Origin: Lysobacterales bacterium CG02_land_8_20_14_3_00_62_12
Lineage (GTDB): Bacteria > Pseudomonadota > Gammaproteobacteria > Xanthomonadales > Ahniellaceae
Direction of reading: 5' to 3'
DNA: 24,875 nucleotides
Assembly: GCA_002785585.1 (NCBI GenBank)
Contig: PEUI01000049.1
Coordinates: 1-24,875, forward strand
The position numbers and the translations under genes are program-made. Of the stretch, positions 16,115 to 24,766 are shown in pieces; the stretch's first letter is position 1; each line of letters starts with the position of its first letter. Below the pieces are notes generated by a model that ran no database searches, was not told the origin of the DNA, and saw only the letters and a list, made by a program, of their open reading frames with translations.

Positions 16115-16166
16115 CCGTGCGACCGCGGTGGCGACTTGTGCCGACGCGCTTACCGCCCGGCAACCG

Positions 16167-17990
16167 TCAAAGGATGGGCGTCAGACCGCCTCCGAAGATG
16201 GTGATGATGCGGGTATAGATCGCCCGGGTTGACAAGTTCACTTCGGGAAAGTCACCGACGCGGACATAGCATTGATAAAACTTCGGGTCGCTGGCGCGCA
16301 ACGGCGCGCACTGTGGTCGCAGTTCATAGCTGGTGGCATAGCGCCATGGCCAGATGTCGAAGAACGGGATTTTTTCGCTCACTGACTCGATGCCCTGGTT
16401 GATCGACGTCAACAGACCACGGTCATGCTTGCGCGCCACCACCCAACTTTGGTCGGGCTCGATATCCGCCAAGATGCTGTTGCGCAATGCGGCGGCAAAT
16501 GCCAGATCATGCACGATCACACCGTTTTCCGTGTTGTAACTGTGTGAGCGTGGATCAAAATTGTGGGAGCCAATCAGGCTGGTGGCGCCGTCGATGACAA
16601 TGGATTTGGAATGCAGGCGCCGGCGCATGCCATCGCGCATCAGCGGCAAGCTCTTGGTGCTGGTCAAAGCCCGCGCCGAACCAAGCAAGCCGATGTCCTT
16701 GACGGGTTTAAGCGCGCGCTCGCTGCGTCCTGGGTAGGGCTTGAATTCATACAGTTCGAAGCCGAGTTTTTGCAGGTGTAGCCGCCGATGTTTGTAGCTG
16801 ATCGCATAGACCGGAAAAGTATCGGTCGCCGCCAGTGAATTGGTCGATACGATGACCCGCAAATCCGGGTGGCTTTGACGCAATGCCAGGAATGCTCGGC
16901 GCGCGGGCTTGGACAGCACCAGGTACGGCGTCTGCATCACTACTTCGTTTTCGGCGCTGCTGATCAGCTCTGCAATTTTTCCCGAAAGCGCTCGCCGTTC
17001 GGCTTTGTCCGGCTGCTGGTGGTGGCCGCGCTTGCGCGGCGGATCCGAGTAATAGCTAAGTTTGGCAACGGTAAACCGCTGCTCGAAAAACGTTTGCTGG
17101 ATGAAAGCCGGATCGGCGGCGCGCTGTTGGATGCGTTCGATCAATTCTGGCTGCTGATAGTGCAAGCTGGGCGCTTGCGGCAGCGCCAGCCCGGAATCCA
17201 GCAGGCCGCTACCGACATCGCGCAATGAATCCAGACTACGGGCGCGCGGATGCTCCCAGAAGCGGTCGAACGACGCCCGCATCACCCGACCTTCGCGGCC
17301 AACCAGCAAGATGTCCCGATCCCGATAATTGTAGGTAGGGTCCAGGTCGAAATAGCGGTCAGCGATATTGCGTCCGCCGACCATGCCAATGCGCTGGTCG
17401 ATCAGCAAAATCTTGTTGTGCGCGCGCTGATTGAACTGGAAGAAACAGCAGATGACCCCGGCCACGTATTCCAGTGGTTTGGTGGTCGCCTTGTCGAACG
17501 TTGGGTTGTAAACGCGTAACTGGAAGTTGACATGTGCGCGCGCCAGATAATTCAACCAGGCGCGGTTGTGGATCGACGACAGTTGGTCGAGCAACACGCG
17601 AACCTTTACCCCGCGACGGGCAGCGTCGAGCAGTTCGTGCAAAGTCAACTGACCAACGTCATCGGTTTCGAAAATATAGGACTGCAATTCGATGCTGACT
17701 TTCGCGGAACGGATCAAGTGGATCCGCAAAGCCAGCGCCGTTTGTCCGTCGTCCAACAGATTGACCGCATGCGGTGCTGTGCTGGCAGCCGAGTCGGCAA
17801 CCAGTTGCTCCGCCAACAGTTGATAGGGCGACGCCAACGCACAACGATCGATTGCCGTACAAGTCAGCTCCGAAGCGGCGGTAGCTTCAACGATATGGTG
17901 GGCCTGACGCCGCATCGTTGGCGTCGAAGCACAGGCGCCGAGCACGAGCAACGCCAGACCGATCAGGCTATGGGAGAGAGCACGATTCAT
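16167..17990 (-). CDS. Phospholipase D / cardiolipin synthase-like lipoprotein
   Basis: 607 residues with two HKD motifs: His191-x-Lys193-x4-Asp198 in 'HNKILLIDQRIGMVGGRN', and His460-x-Lys462-x4-Asp467 in 'HSKSIVIDGATSLIGSHN'. Both are followed by the conserved Gly-Gly/Gly-Ser and Asn. The two histidines act as nucleophile and acid in phosphodiester transfer. A signal with lipobox LGAC (Cys20) makes it an envelope lipoprotein, unlike integral cardiolipin synthases such as ClsA, so periplasmic or outer-membrane phospholipid work is more likely. The last 70 residues ('FFDIWPWRYATSYE...') are beyond the second domain. It follows the YceI-like gene after 109 bases. No good ribosome site precedes the ATG. 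Its 3' end abuts the broken protease gene. Confidence 0.9.
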   Translation of the reverse strand: MNRALSHSLIGLALLVLGACASTPTMRRQAHHIVEATAASELTCTAIDRCALASPYQLLAEQLVADSAASTAPHAVNLLDDGQTALALRIHLIRSAKVSIELQSYIFETDDVGQLTLHELLDAARRGVKVRVLLDQLSSIHNRAWLNYLARAHVNFQLRVYNPTFDKATTKPLEYVAGVICCFFQFNQRAHNKILLIDQRIGMVGGRNIADRYFDLDPTYNYRDRDILLVGREGRVMRASFDRFWEHPRARSLDSLRDVGSGLLDSGLALPQAPSLHYQQPELIERIQQRAADPAFIQQTFFEQRFTVAKLSYYSDPPRKRGHHQQPDKAERRALSGKIAELISSAENEVVMQTPYLVLSKPARRAFLALRQSHPDLRVIVSTNSLAATDTFPVYAISYKHRRLHLQKLGFELYEFKPYPGRSERALKPVKDIGLLGSARALTSTKSLPLMRDGMRRRLHSKSIVIDGATSLIGSHNFDPRSHSYNTENGVIVHDLAFAAALRNSILADIEPDQSWVVARKHDRGLLTSINQGIESVSEKIPFFDIWPWRYATSYELRPQCAPLRASDPKFYQCYVRVGDFPEVNLSTRAIYTRIITIFGGGLTPIL

Positions 17991-18099
17991 CGATGGATGC
18001 GCTTGTGGTGAAGTAAATAGGGAACCGGGTTGGCGTCGGCAGGGTCACGCATGATGCGACAAAGTCACGCCGGTTCGGGACATCGGCAGGTGAGCCGTA

Positions 18100-18705
18100 T
18101 CAAGGCGTTGGCGGCGGTGCCCGGTCGCCGCGATCAAGCACCAGCTGCAACTGCAAGCGAACTTGGTCCGACAGGGTGAAGCGGTGCGCGTTGAGCCCAA
18201 ATCGGCGCCGCGACAAATTGCCGGCCACGATAACCGCACAGCGACGGCCATCGGCGCTGCAATCGGCAGCGGTCAGCTCGACCGACACCGGCGCGGTGAC
18301 ACCACGCAAGCTTAATTGGCCATCGAGTCGGCCGCGTAACGCAGCTTCGCTGACTTCTGGAATGAGCGCGGAAAAGGTCAATTCCGGATACTGGTCGGCA
18401 TCGAAAAACTCGTCTGAAAGTGCCCACTCGCGACGATGCTCGCTGGTCATCGACAGACTGTCGAGCGGGATCCGCACCACCACCCGGTACTGCGATGATT
18501 CCGCAACGGCGGTGCCGACGACCCGATAGAAATGCCCCTCGACGCGAATAAACCGCAACGCCCGGAGGCTGAAGTGAGCGCGGCTTCGCGCTTCATCCAC
18601 GCGCCAGTCGAGCGCAACCTCAGGCGCCGTGGCGTGCACGCCGGACACCAGCAACACGCCCAACCAGAGCCAATGACGAACGCCGTGTGAACACCGCCGC
18701 ATCAT
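18100..18705 (-). CDS. YceI-like periplasmic lipid-binding-fold protein
   Basis: 201 residues with a signal peptide (1-25, cut near 'SGVHA'). A YceI-type lipocalin-like beta-barrel follows, marked by 'WRVDEARSRAHFSLRAL' at 34-50, 'VEGHFYRVVGTA', 'SDEFFDADQYPELTFSA', and 'GRLDGQLSLRGVTAPVSVEL'. Family members bind isoprenoid or other long hydrophobic molecules in the periplasm; the ligand here is unknown. It starts 53 bases after sixA and may be transcribed with it. Two adjacent ATGs (18705 and 18702) are possible starts. Two extra cysteines ('ADCSADGRRC') may form a disulfide. Confidence 0.8.
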   Translation of the reverse strand: MMRRCSHGVRHWLWLGVLLVSGVHATAPEVALDWRVDEARSRAHFSLRALRFIRVEGHFYRVVGTAVAESSQYRVVVRIPLDSLSMTSEHRREWALSDEFFDADQYPELTFSALIPEVSEAALRGRLDGQLSLRGVTAPVSVELTAADCSADGRRCAVIVAGNLSRRRFGLNAHRFTLSDQVRLQLQLVLDRGDRAPPPTP

Positions 18706-18758
18706 TCATCGTCCACTGGACTTGCCATTGGCCAACGCCGCCAATTCGGCGATCAGCT

Positions 18759-19238
18759 TCACGGCGACCAGTACGAATGCAGCGGTGCCGCGCCCGGCTC
18801 AACCAGCCCATCGGGCACGGTAAACCAAGCAACGCTGGCGGTTGGCATGCCACGATATTCGTCGGAACGGCCTTCCGCCAGCAGCGCGACCGCTTGTTCA
18901 ATGCCGGGGTTATGGCCAACCAATACGGTAACGCCGTCGGTGCCCTGATCATTGAGGATGGCAAGCAGCTCGCCGGGCGTAGCATCGAAAATCTTGGGCT
19001 CCGGCCGTACCGCGATACCGAGCGTCTCGGCCACCGCTTGCGCCGTTGCCAAGGCCCGGGCGGCGGGTGAACTCAGCAATCGCGGCGTGCGGCCTTTCAA
19101 TTCGGTGCGTAACCAGGTCGCCACCGCTTTGGCTTCACTCAGCCCGCGCAGCGACAACGGGCGATCGGCGTCGGCGCCGTTCTGGCTGGTGGCTTCGGCA
19201 TGGGCATGCCGCAGTAACACCCAATGACGCTGTTTCAT
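18759..19238 (-). CDS. sixA: Phosphohistidine phosphatase SixA
   Basis: 159 residues of the histidine phosphatase superfamily. The catalytic RHxxxE start is Arg10-His11 in 'LLRHAHAE'; 'LLSSPAARALATAQ' supplies the second phosphate-binding arginine, and 'VLVGHNPGIE' the second catalytic histidine. SixA removes phosphate from histidine in phosphotransfer domains such as ArcB Hpt and NPr. Length matches SixA (about 160). AAGGA precedes the ATG by 7 bases. It is the first gene of a minus-strand run of sixA, a YceI-like gene and a PLD-like gene. No phosphorelay partner is in the window apart from the response regulator at 10467. Confidence 0.9.
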   Translation of the reverse strand: MKQRHWVLLRHAHAEATSQNGADADRPLSLRGLSEAKAVATWLRTELKGRTPRLLSSPAARALATAQAVAETLGIAVRPEPKIFDATPGELLAILNDQGTDGVTVLVGHNPGIEQAVALLAEGRSDEYRGMPTASVAWFTVPDGLVEPGAAPLHSYWSP

Positions 19239-19357
19239 GCTGGATCCTTACGCTGTCGGAATGATGAGGATTTAACCATAGCGCGCTCCGAAAAGTCGGA
19301 TTATCTTGCGCCCGGCCGACGCCTGATGTGCCGTGCTGCCGCATGCGTTGCCCGGCG

Positions 19358-19387
19358 ACCGTGGTCGCGATGCTCCGCGACCACGGT
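19358..19387 (-). terminator. Perfect 12-bp hairpin after the large protease gene
   Basis: ACCGTGGTCGCG (19358-19369) and its exact complement CGCGACCACGGT (19376-19387) flank a 6-base loop, starting 15 bases past the stop of the minus-strand protease gene. There is no T run on either side, so it is not a standard intrinsic terminator. It may stabilise the mRNA 3' end or work with Rho. Confidence 0.5.
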
Positions 19388-19401
19388 GGTTGACGGCCAC
19401 T

Positions 19402-22400
19402 TCAGGGGGCAATAAAAGGCACGGTAATCAACTGAATCGGCAAACTGGCACGATTCCACAGCGTCGCCGTTGGCGGCACATTGATGCTGGATCCGAACAC
19501 CCCGTTGCTGGGCCCGCTGAAACTTCGGGTCTGGCTGCCGGCATCGACGCGGGTCTCGGTGGTGAAGTCGAGCAACCCCGGGCACCACGGGCAATGCACT
19601 TGAAAAGCGTTCTGGGTCATGTCGCCGGTGAGCGCGTTGCTCAAGCCCAAGGTCCAGGTCGGCTGGCCGCTGAGGTCGTAGATGAAGTTCATCATCCAGG
19701 ATTCGGTATTGCCGCCGAGTTGGTGATCGTCGATCAGAATGCCCCAACCGCTTTCGCTGGGCTGATACCAGAGTCCGGTGTAATTCTGTGGTCCGACATT
19801 GGCGTTGTCGAACGTGCGCGTGAGTTTGTCCATGCCGGCATGACCATCGATGTTCCAGCTCATCACGTAGTCGTTGCCAGCACCGTCGTGACTGAGCACA
19901 CCACCGCCCACCAATGCGCTGGCGGTTGGGAACTGATTCGCGGTTTGGCTAAAGCGCGCCAATATGAAATCGATGCGTGAATCGTCTTTGGCCCAGGTGC
20001 CGTTGAGCAGATACCAAAACGGCAGCCGATCAACGCGCCCGGTAAACCACAGACCGGCAAGCGCCAGATCATTGTTGGTGATCGGCACGTTGTACAAACC
20101 AATGCCATTACCGCCGCGTTGCGGGTTCCAGTACAGGCCATCGCTGGGCTTGCCGGTGCTGGGATTGCTACTGATCGCGCACTGGTTGTTGACCTGGCAA
20201 TTGGCGCCGGCACCCACGCTGCCGGACAAAATGCTGGTGGTGTGCATGGAATAAGAAAAATCTTCGACCGTGCCGACATATTTTGCATTCAGTGGCGCAC
20301 CACAGGCTGCCGTCGTCGCGATCTTGATCGGCACGTTGACTTGCGCGGTCGCGCCGTTGGCTAACGTCGGCAGTGGCTGCTGGGCGCCGCCAGCAAAACT
20401 GATCGGCGCATCAGTGAGGGACAAAGGCAGCGCCGTGGGCTCGAAGAAACACACCGCGCGACCGGCGGGCGCCTGGCCATTGACGTTGCAGCCAAAGCTC
20501 AGGCTATCGGTCTTGGCGGCGTTCTCGATATTGATCGTGGCCGAGCCGCCGACCAGCGGGTCCGCCGCCAGATACTGGTGGACGATCTCGTAACTTTGGT
20601 CGTAAAGGATGGTCTGGAAGCTGGCGTTGGCATTGACCGTGTCACCGAAGCGACTCAGGTTGCGCCAGTCAAACACCGTACAGCCCTGGTCCGCGGCGCC
20701 GGCATCCGATGGTCGTGGACAACTCGCAAAATGCTTGGTCTTCAGTCCGCCGTCGCTCTGCACCACCAAGTCATCGAACAAAGCGTTGATGCGGGCGTTG
20801 TTGGCAAAAAACGAGCCAAACTCGCCGCAAACATTGCCCACATCGCCGCCGTCTTCTTCGGCGCTGGTGGCTAGGTAACCATTGGTGGACATATAGATTT
20901 GGCTGACGTTTTGACCATACAGACGAAACGGCGCTCCACCCCCAACCGCCAGCGCCAGGGTGACACCATCATCGAAACCGGGCACATCGCCACTGGCCGG
21001 AATGATTTGCTGGTTGAACGCCGAACTCATATCGATTCCTTGGAACGGACACACGCTGCCGGTCTGATTGCTCGCCAGCTTGTAGCCGAATTGATCGCTC
21101 GGCACGGCACCCCCACCGGCGGCGGCACCCACCGCAAATTGTGCCCAAGCTGCTTGCAGACCTTGGCGACCGGTGTTGGTTAAAGTCACCGGCACCTGCC
21201 AGCGCTCGCCGGGTTCCATCACCGCATCGTTGTCGCCGCAGACCTGGACCGGCGCCGCCGCCACTGCGTGGACGTCCGGTCCGAGGATATTGACCGCCAA
21301 GGCGCCCGTGCCGGGACACTGACTGGCATCACTCACATTCAGTCGCACGGTGACGGCGCTGGCCTGGGGATAGCGCACCGGCAAAGTGGCGGCAGCGCCG
21401 GCAGTTGCCTGGGTACTGGTCCGATCGGTGATGCCATCGCCATCGACATCCCAACGCAGGGTGTAGGGCGCGACACCGCCGGTAATGTTGGCCGACAGCT
21501 GGATCTCCCCGGCAATGCCGGGGGTACCAAAATTGCCATTGACGGTGACCGTCGGCGCGGCGCAACCGCCGCTGCCATCAAGCACGGTGGCGCCGCTGTT
21601 GAGCGGATCGAGCCAGTCGCGCACGCGGCTGCTCGGCGTACCGCCGCCTTCCCAGGCGACGCCGAGCCGCCCGAACCAGTCGGGCCCGTTGTTGCCACAG
21701 GCAGCGCCACCACCGGAAAGCACGCCAATCAGACGCTTCTCTGGGCCAAGCAAACCGGAGCCCGACGAACCCAGCTCGGTGGTACCCAGATCCCAATCCG
21801 ACACCTGCCAGTGCTGGGTGCCGGGCACGTTGGTGACGGGCGCATCGTCGAGCACCAGCGGGTTGTTTTCGAAGCTGATGCGCTTCTCTTCTCCCTGTGG
21901 CTGGTGGATGACCACCGCCGAAGCCTTGGCGGTTTCGCTGCGATCCCAGCCATCCCAGAATGGGGTCACCCCCGTCGGAATTGCGCTGTTGAGCTCGATC
22001 AAAGTGGTATCCGCTGCGGCATAGTGGGCGCGCAACAAAGCGCCGCCGGTCTGGGTGATCGAATTGCCAATTAAGGGAATCGGTACACCACTGGCGGCCG
22101 AACCCGGCGTGCGACAGGTCGGATTCTGATAATTCCAATAAACCACTACCGAGTTGGCGTCGGATTGCGACGACAGGCAATGGTTGGCGGTGATAAACAG
22201 ACGCTGGTTGTTGTTGGCGCTGTTGTTGATCAACTGACCGGTACACAAGCCGCCGGAAAACGAATACCGCGCCACCGCTCGAATCTGATCGCGGTAGTTG
22301 TCGCCTTCGGGGCAAGCCACATCGATATTGCAACTACCGGACTTGGCGAACGGACTCACCCCCGTGGCGATGTCCCGATACGCCTGATTGACCTGGAACA

Positions 22401-22968
22401 GACGCAGTTGCAACTGTTGCTCGAGCGCAGCGGGCACCAGCACTTCGAGGTAGGCGACATCGCCGGGCACGAACGGTGTCCAGAACTCGCCGCTTTGCGG
22501 ATTGTCGGCATCGGTATACGGGCCGCGCACAAAGCTTCCGCTGGCATCGGTCAGGTACAAGGCCGCGCCGTGCGGCAAAAACAACGGCCGCAGCGCCACA
22601 TCGATCGACAGCGCCCCCGGCGCGGCAATGCGCAGCCGCCACAGTCGCAAACCATTGCCCACATCCTGCCAGCTACCGAGCCGGGCCTTGCCCTGCTCAT
22701 GGATCGCCACCGCAACCTGGTGCTGGATCGCATAGCGCAGTGGCTGGCCCTTGATCGCCTGCGCATCTTCGCGCAGAGCCTTGTCCGCATCGAGTGCGGG
22801 CAACTGCAAGCCACCGACATCAGGTCGCGCCAAGGCAAACGCCACACTCGGCGCCAACGTCGGCAAGCTGTCGCCATCGGCCGCAATTACTGGCGCCGTC
22901 GCCACCGCAAAAATCAGGCCCAGCCCAGCCATCGGCCAATGGCAGAGGGTTGAATGATGAGTAGTCAT
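19402..22968 (-). CDS. Large secreted trypsin-fold serine protease, lysyl-endopeptidase-like
   Basis: 1188 residues. A signal peptide (1-29, 'APVIA') is followed by a pro-region to about 210. An S1-type protease domain (about 212-470) has His263 in 'FITANHCLS', Asp320 in 'AADTTLIELN' and Ser402 in 'LGSSGSGLLG', the pattern of bacterial lysyl endopeptidases. After this come a PKD-like domain with 'WDVDGDGITD' (473-562), a segment starting 'CGDNDAVMEPGERW' (577-), and a large beta-rich region with 'YMSTNGYLA'. Two C-terminal repeats follow: 'GLYWNPQRGGNGIGLY' (944-) and 'GLWYQPSESGWGILID' (1065-). Many cysteines fit an extracellular protein. The ATG at 22968 has GAGAG upstream and begins the signal; the in-frame ATG at 23052 would put extra residues in front. 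Cleavage preference for Lys is inferred only. Confidence 0.88.
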   Translation of the reverse strand: MTTHHSTLCHWPMAGLGLIFAVATAPVIAADGDSLPTLAPSVAFALARPDVGGLQLPALDADKALREDAQAIKGQPLRYAIQHQVAVAIHEQGKARLGSWQDVGNGLRLWRLRIAAPGALSIDVALRPLFLPHGAALYLTDASGSFVRGPYTDADNPQSGEFWTPFVPGDVAYLEVLVPAALEQQLQLRLFQVNQAYRDIATGVSPFAKSGSCNIDVACPEGDNYRDQIRAVARYSFSGGLCTGQLINNSANNNQRLFITANHCLSSQSDANSVVVYWNYQNPTCRTPGSAASGVPIPLIGNSITQTGGALLRAHYAAADTTLIELNSAIPTGVTPFWDGWDRSETAKASAVVIHQPQGEEKRISFENNPLVLDDAPVTNVPGTQHWQVSDWDLGTTELGSSGSGLLGPEKRLIGVLSGGGAACGNNGPDWFGRLGVAWEGGGTPSSRVRDWLDPLNSGATVLDGSGGCAAPTVTVNGNFGTPGIAGEIQLSANITGGVAPYTLRWDVDGDGITDRTSTQATAGAAATLPVRYPQASAVTVRLNVSDASQCPGTGALAVNILGPDVHAVAAAPVQVCGDNDAVMEPGERWQVPVTLTNTGRQGLQAAWAQFAVGAAAGGGAVPSDQFGYKLASNQTGSVCPFQGIDMSSAFNQQIIPASGDVPGFDDGVTLALAVGGGAPFRLYGQNVSQIYMSTNGYLATSAEEDGGDVGNVCGEFGSFFANNARINALFDDLVVQSDGGLKTKHFASCPRPSDAGAADQGCTVFDWRNLSRFGDTVNANASFQTILYDQSYEIVHQYLAADPLVGGSATINIENAAKTDSLSFGCNVNGQAPAGRAVCFFEPTALPLSLTDAPISFAGGAQQPLPTLANGATAQVNVPIKIATTAACGAPLNAKYVGTVEDFSYSMHTTSILSGSVGAGANCQVNNQCAISSNPSTGKPSDGLYWNPQRGGNGIGLYNVPITNNDLALAGLWFTGRVDRLPFWYLLNGTWAKDDSRIDFILARFSQTANQFPTASALVGGGVLSHDGAGNDYVMSWNIDGHAGMDKLTRTFDNANVGPQNYTGLWYQPSESGWGILIDDHQLGGNTESWMMNFIYDLSGQPTWTLGLSNALTGDMTQNAFQVHCPWCPGLLDFTTETRVDAGSQTRSFSGPSNGVFGSSINVPPTATLWNRASLPIQLITVPFIAP

Positions 22969-23026
22969 GGCGTTCTCTCGATAATGCACAGGCGCAAAGC
23001 ATAGCGCGGTGCTCAAGCACTGCCAC

Positions 23027-23077
23027 CGGTTCAGAGCATCGGTTCGGATCATCGGTTCAGGTCACCTGGTTCAGCAG
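23027..23077. repeat. Degenerate 13-bp tandem repeat, about four units
   Basis: Units CGGTTCAGAGCAT, CGGTTCGGATCAT, CGGTTCAGGTCAC and a weaker CTGGTTCAGCAG follow each other from 23027 with a 13-base period. They lie in the 132-base gap between the LpxL-like gene stop and the start of the large protease, 59-109 bases upstream of the protease ATG. They may be paired protein-binding sites or slippage products; nothing else was recognised in the gap. Confidence 0.55.
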
Positions 23078-23100
23078 CGGCAGCAGCGGCAATCGCTTCG

Positions 23101-24021
23101 CTATCGGCAGTCGGGATACAGGCTCTCGGCGGTGCGGTCGGGCTGCATCGAGTAACGCTTGTAGGTCCACTGGTATTGCAGCGGAGCAATGCGCACACAA
23201 GCTTCGATCCCGGCGTGCAACGCGGCCACGGCGGTTTCCGGATCGGCCGCAGCGATGCCCTCTGGCGCCGGCAGAAAATGCACGCGAAAACCGGCGCCGT
23301 CGGGCAGGCGTTCGGCAAAGCCGAACACCACCGGCGCGCCGGTCTTGTGGGCCAGACGACCGAGCAGCGTCATGCTCTTGCAGGGTCGGCCAAAAAACGC
23401 GGCGAACGCACCCTCGCCGCCTTTGGGGCGTTGATCGGGCAGAATGCCAACCAGCTTGCCTTGGTGCAGACACCGCACCAAGGCGCGCACACCCGCAGCA
23501 TCGGCCCGAATCTGCTGCGCCCCGAGGCTACCGCGCACCGCCAGCAGCAAAGGTTCCCACGCGGCGTGCTGCGGTGATCGATACAACAACGCCATCGGCG
23601 AGCGCGAACACAAATAGAGATTGAGCAATTCCCATTGACCCAGATGTGGCGCTGCCACCAACACGCCGCAACCCTGGGCCTGCGCCCGCTGCAAATGTTC
23701 CAGGCCACTCACCGCTTCGATCAAGGCCAACGCGCGCGCCGCTGGCACCCCCCAGATGCGCGGCAATTCGGTCAGGCCGCAGGCGGTTTCGCGCAGCGTG
23801 GCGCGCAACATCGTCGCCTGCCTGCGGCCATCGGCCTCGGGAAAAACGAGCGCGATATTGCGTCTGGCCACCCGCACCTCGCGACTATTGACGAGGCGCG
23901 CCAAACCACTGAGCACGCCGCCAAACCGATGCAAAACCGACAAGGGCAGCACGGCGAAAACGCGCAACAGCCCGCGCACGACACGCACTCGCCAAGACAT
24001 CGCAGGTTTTGCTGCACTCAT
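23101..24021 (-). CDS. Lipid A biosynthesis acyltransferase (LpxL/HtrB family)
   Basis: 306 residues. These inner-membrane enzymes add a secondary acyl chain to Kdo2-lipid IVA during lipopolysaccharide synthesis. A hydrophobic N-terminal stretch (about 12-40) anchors it. The catalytic HX4E is His126 to Glu131 in 'APHLGQWELL'. 'GILPDQRPKGGEGAFAAFFG' and 'APVVFGFAERLPDGAGFRV' are the other conserved blocks. I chose the ATG at 24021 because AAGGA lies 7 bases upstream and the length fits the family. The frame is open to 24192 without hydrophobic or family sequence, and an ATG at 24000 is also possible. LpxL versus LpxM cannot be settled, so no symbol is given. Confidence 0.9.
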   Translation of the reverse strand: MSAAKPAMSWRVRVVRGLLRVFAVLPLSVLHRFGGVLSGLARLVNSREVRVARRNIALVFPEADGRRQATMLRATLRETACGLTELPRIWGVPAARALALIEAVSGLEHLQRAQAQGCGVLVAAPHLGQWELLNLYLCSRSPMALLYRSPQHAAWEPLLLAVRGSLGAQQIRADAAGVRALVRCLHQGKLVGILPDQRPKGGEGAFAAFFGRPCKSMTLLGRLAHKTGAPVVFGFAERLPDGAGFRVHFLPAPEGIAAADPETAVAALHAGIEACVRIAPLQYQWTYKRYSMQPDRTAESLYPDCR

Positions 24022-24222
24022 GGCCGCATCCTTGCCCGGATCGGCGCCGCAATCAAGGTCACTGCCAGTAGCCCGGAGGCTGCGCAGCGACTCGCAACAG
24101 CGGATCGCTGGTCGAAGCGCTCGTTTGAACAAAAATCGGCAGTGGGTCGAAGACCGCTTGCCTGCCCTGGCAGATTTGTGCGCAGCCCCCACGCCCAGGC
24201 GTCGCCGTGGCCCGAACGGCTA

Positions 24223-24515
24223 CTATTTCCGCGAACCACCGTAGCCTGGGCGGCGTGAGTCATGCTTCACCACCAAGATCATGATTGCCTCGGCGCTGGA
24301 ACGGTAGATCACGGTGTAAGGAAATAGGCTCATTTAGAAGCCTTGTCGGCCGCGCGATCACGGCGAGCCTATGCCGGGGAACTCAAGCAAAAGCTGCGAC
24401 ACGCGCCTGAATTCGGCGACGAACTTTGCGGCGAGCGCTGGTGACCCTGTTCTTTCATAGAACTCGGCAGCTTCTTCAAAATCACTCTCGGCTGCTGGGG
24501 TTAGAAAACGTTCAT
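24223..24515 (-). pseudogene. ParE/RelE-family toxin, decayed
   Basis: One frame reads as a complete ParE-type toxin if two stops are ignored: 'RFLTPAAESDFEEAAEFYER' (helical hairpin), 'FVAEFRRVSQLLLEFPGIGSP', then TGA (24360-24358), 'SRGRQGF', TAA (24336-24334), and 'MSLFPYTVIYRSSAEA' to 'VVKHDSRRPGYG', ending at 24223. The FPYxVIYR and HxxRRPGYW-like end are family marks. The stops could come from CGA and CAA by single C-to-T changes. At the 5' end, an ATG overlapping the antitoxin stop (24515) runs out of frame after MNVF, and one added base would restore 'MNVFLTPAAES'. A start in the toxin frame at 24555, inside the antitoxin gene, exists but looks fortuitous. ParE toxins inhibit gyrase; RelE-type relatives cut mRNA. 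Confidence 0.8.
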
Positions 24516-24739
24516 CCTTTGAAGCGAGCTTCGAGCCTAGCCATGGCCGTTTCAAGGGGAACTGCGGTCGTTACCCCAGAAGCGATTTCGGTTTCTCTCG
24601 CGTCGGCGACTACATCTCATTCGGCCTCGACTTCGGCATCAGCATCGAGGCTGACGATCAGTCGATCAAGGAGGCGCGATCGATCAGATGGCGAGAGGCG
24701 CAGTACTTCCGCCTGAATAGCCTCTAGCGATGTAGACAT
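24512..24739 (-). pseudogene. Addiction-module antitoxin (TIGR02574-like), nonsense mutation
   Basis: A 75-codon gene paired with the ParE-like toxin. It starts at 24739 with an excellent GGAGAAGGA ribosome site and reads 'MSTSLEAIQAEVLRLSPSDR', 'SRLLDRLIVSLDADAEVEAE', then TGA at codon 41 (24619-24617). It then continues in frame as 'DVVADARETEIASGVTTAVP' to a final stop at 24514-24512. The family has Trp at this place ('EAEWD'), so the stop is most simply TGG to TGA. The N-terminal part resembles the 'putative addiction module component' family that pairs with ParE/RelE toxins. Its end overlaps an ATG for the toxin as ATGA, the usual TA layout. Both partners are broken. Confidence 0.78.
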
Positions 24740-24753
24740 TTCCTTCTCCGGCA

Positions 24754-24766
24754 CAATTTGGAATTG
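24754..24766. promoter_or_regulatory. Palindrome before the antitoxin remnant, possible autoregulatory operator
   Basis: CAATT-TGG-AATTG is a perfect 5-bp inverted repeat with a 3-base centre, 14 bases upstream of the antitoxin ATG and just before its ribosome site. TA operons are commonly repressed by their own products at such sites, but a promoter could not be placed with confidence. Nothing else was recognised between 24767 and the window end. Confidence 0.35.
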
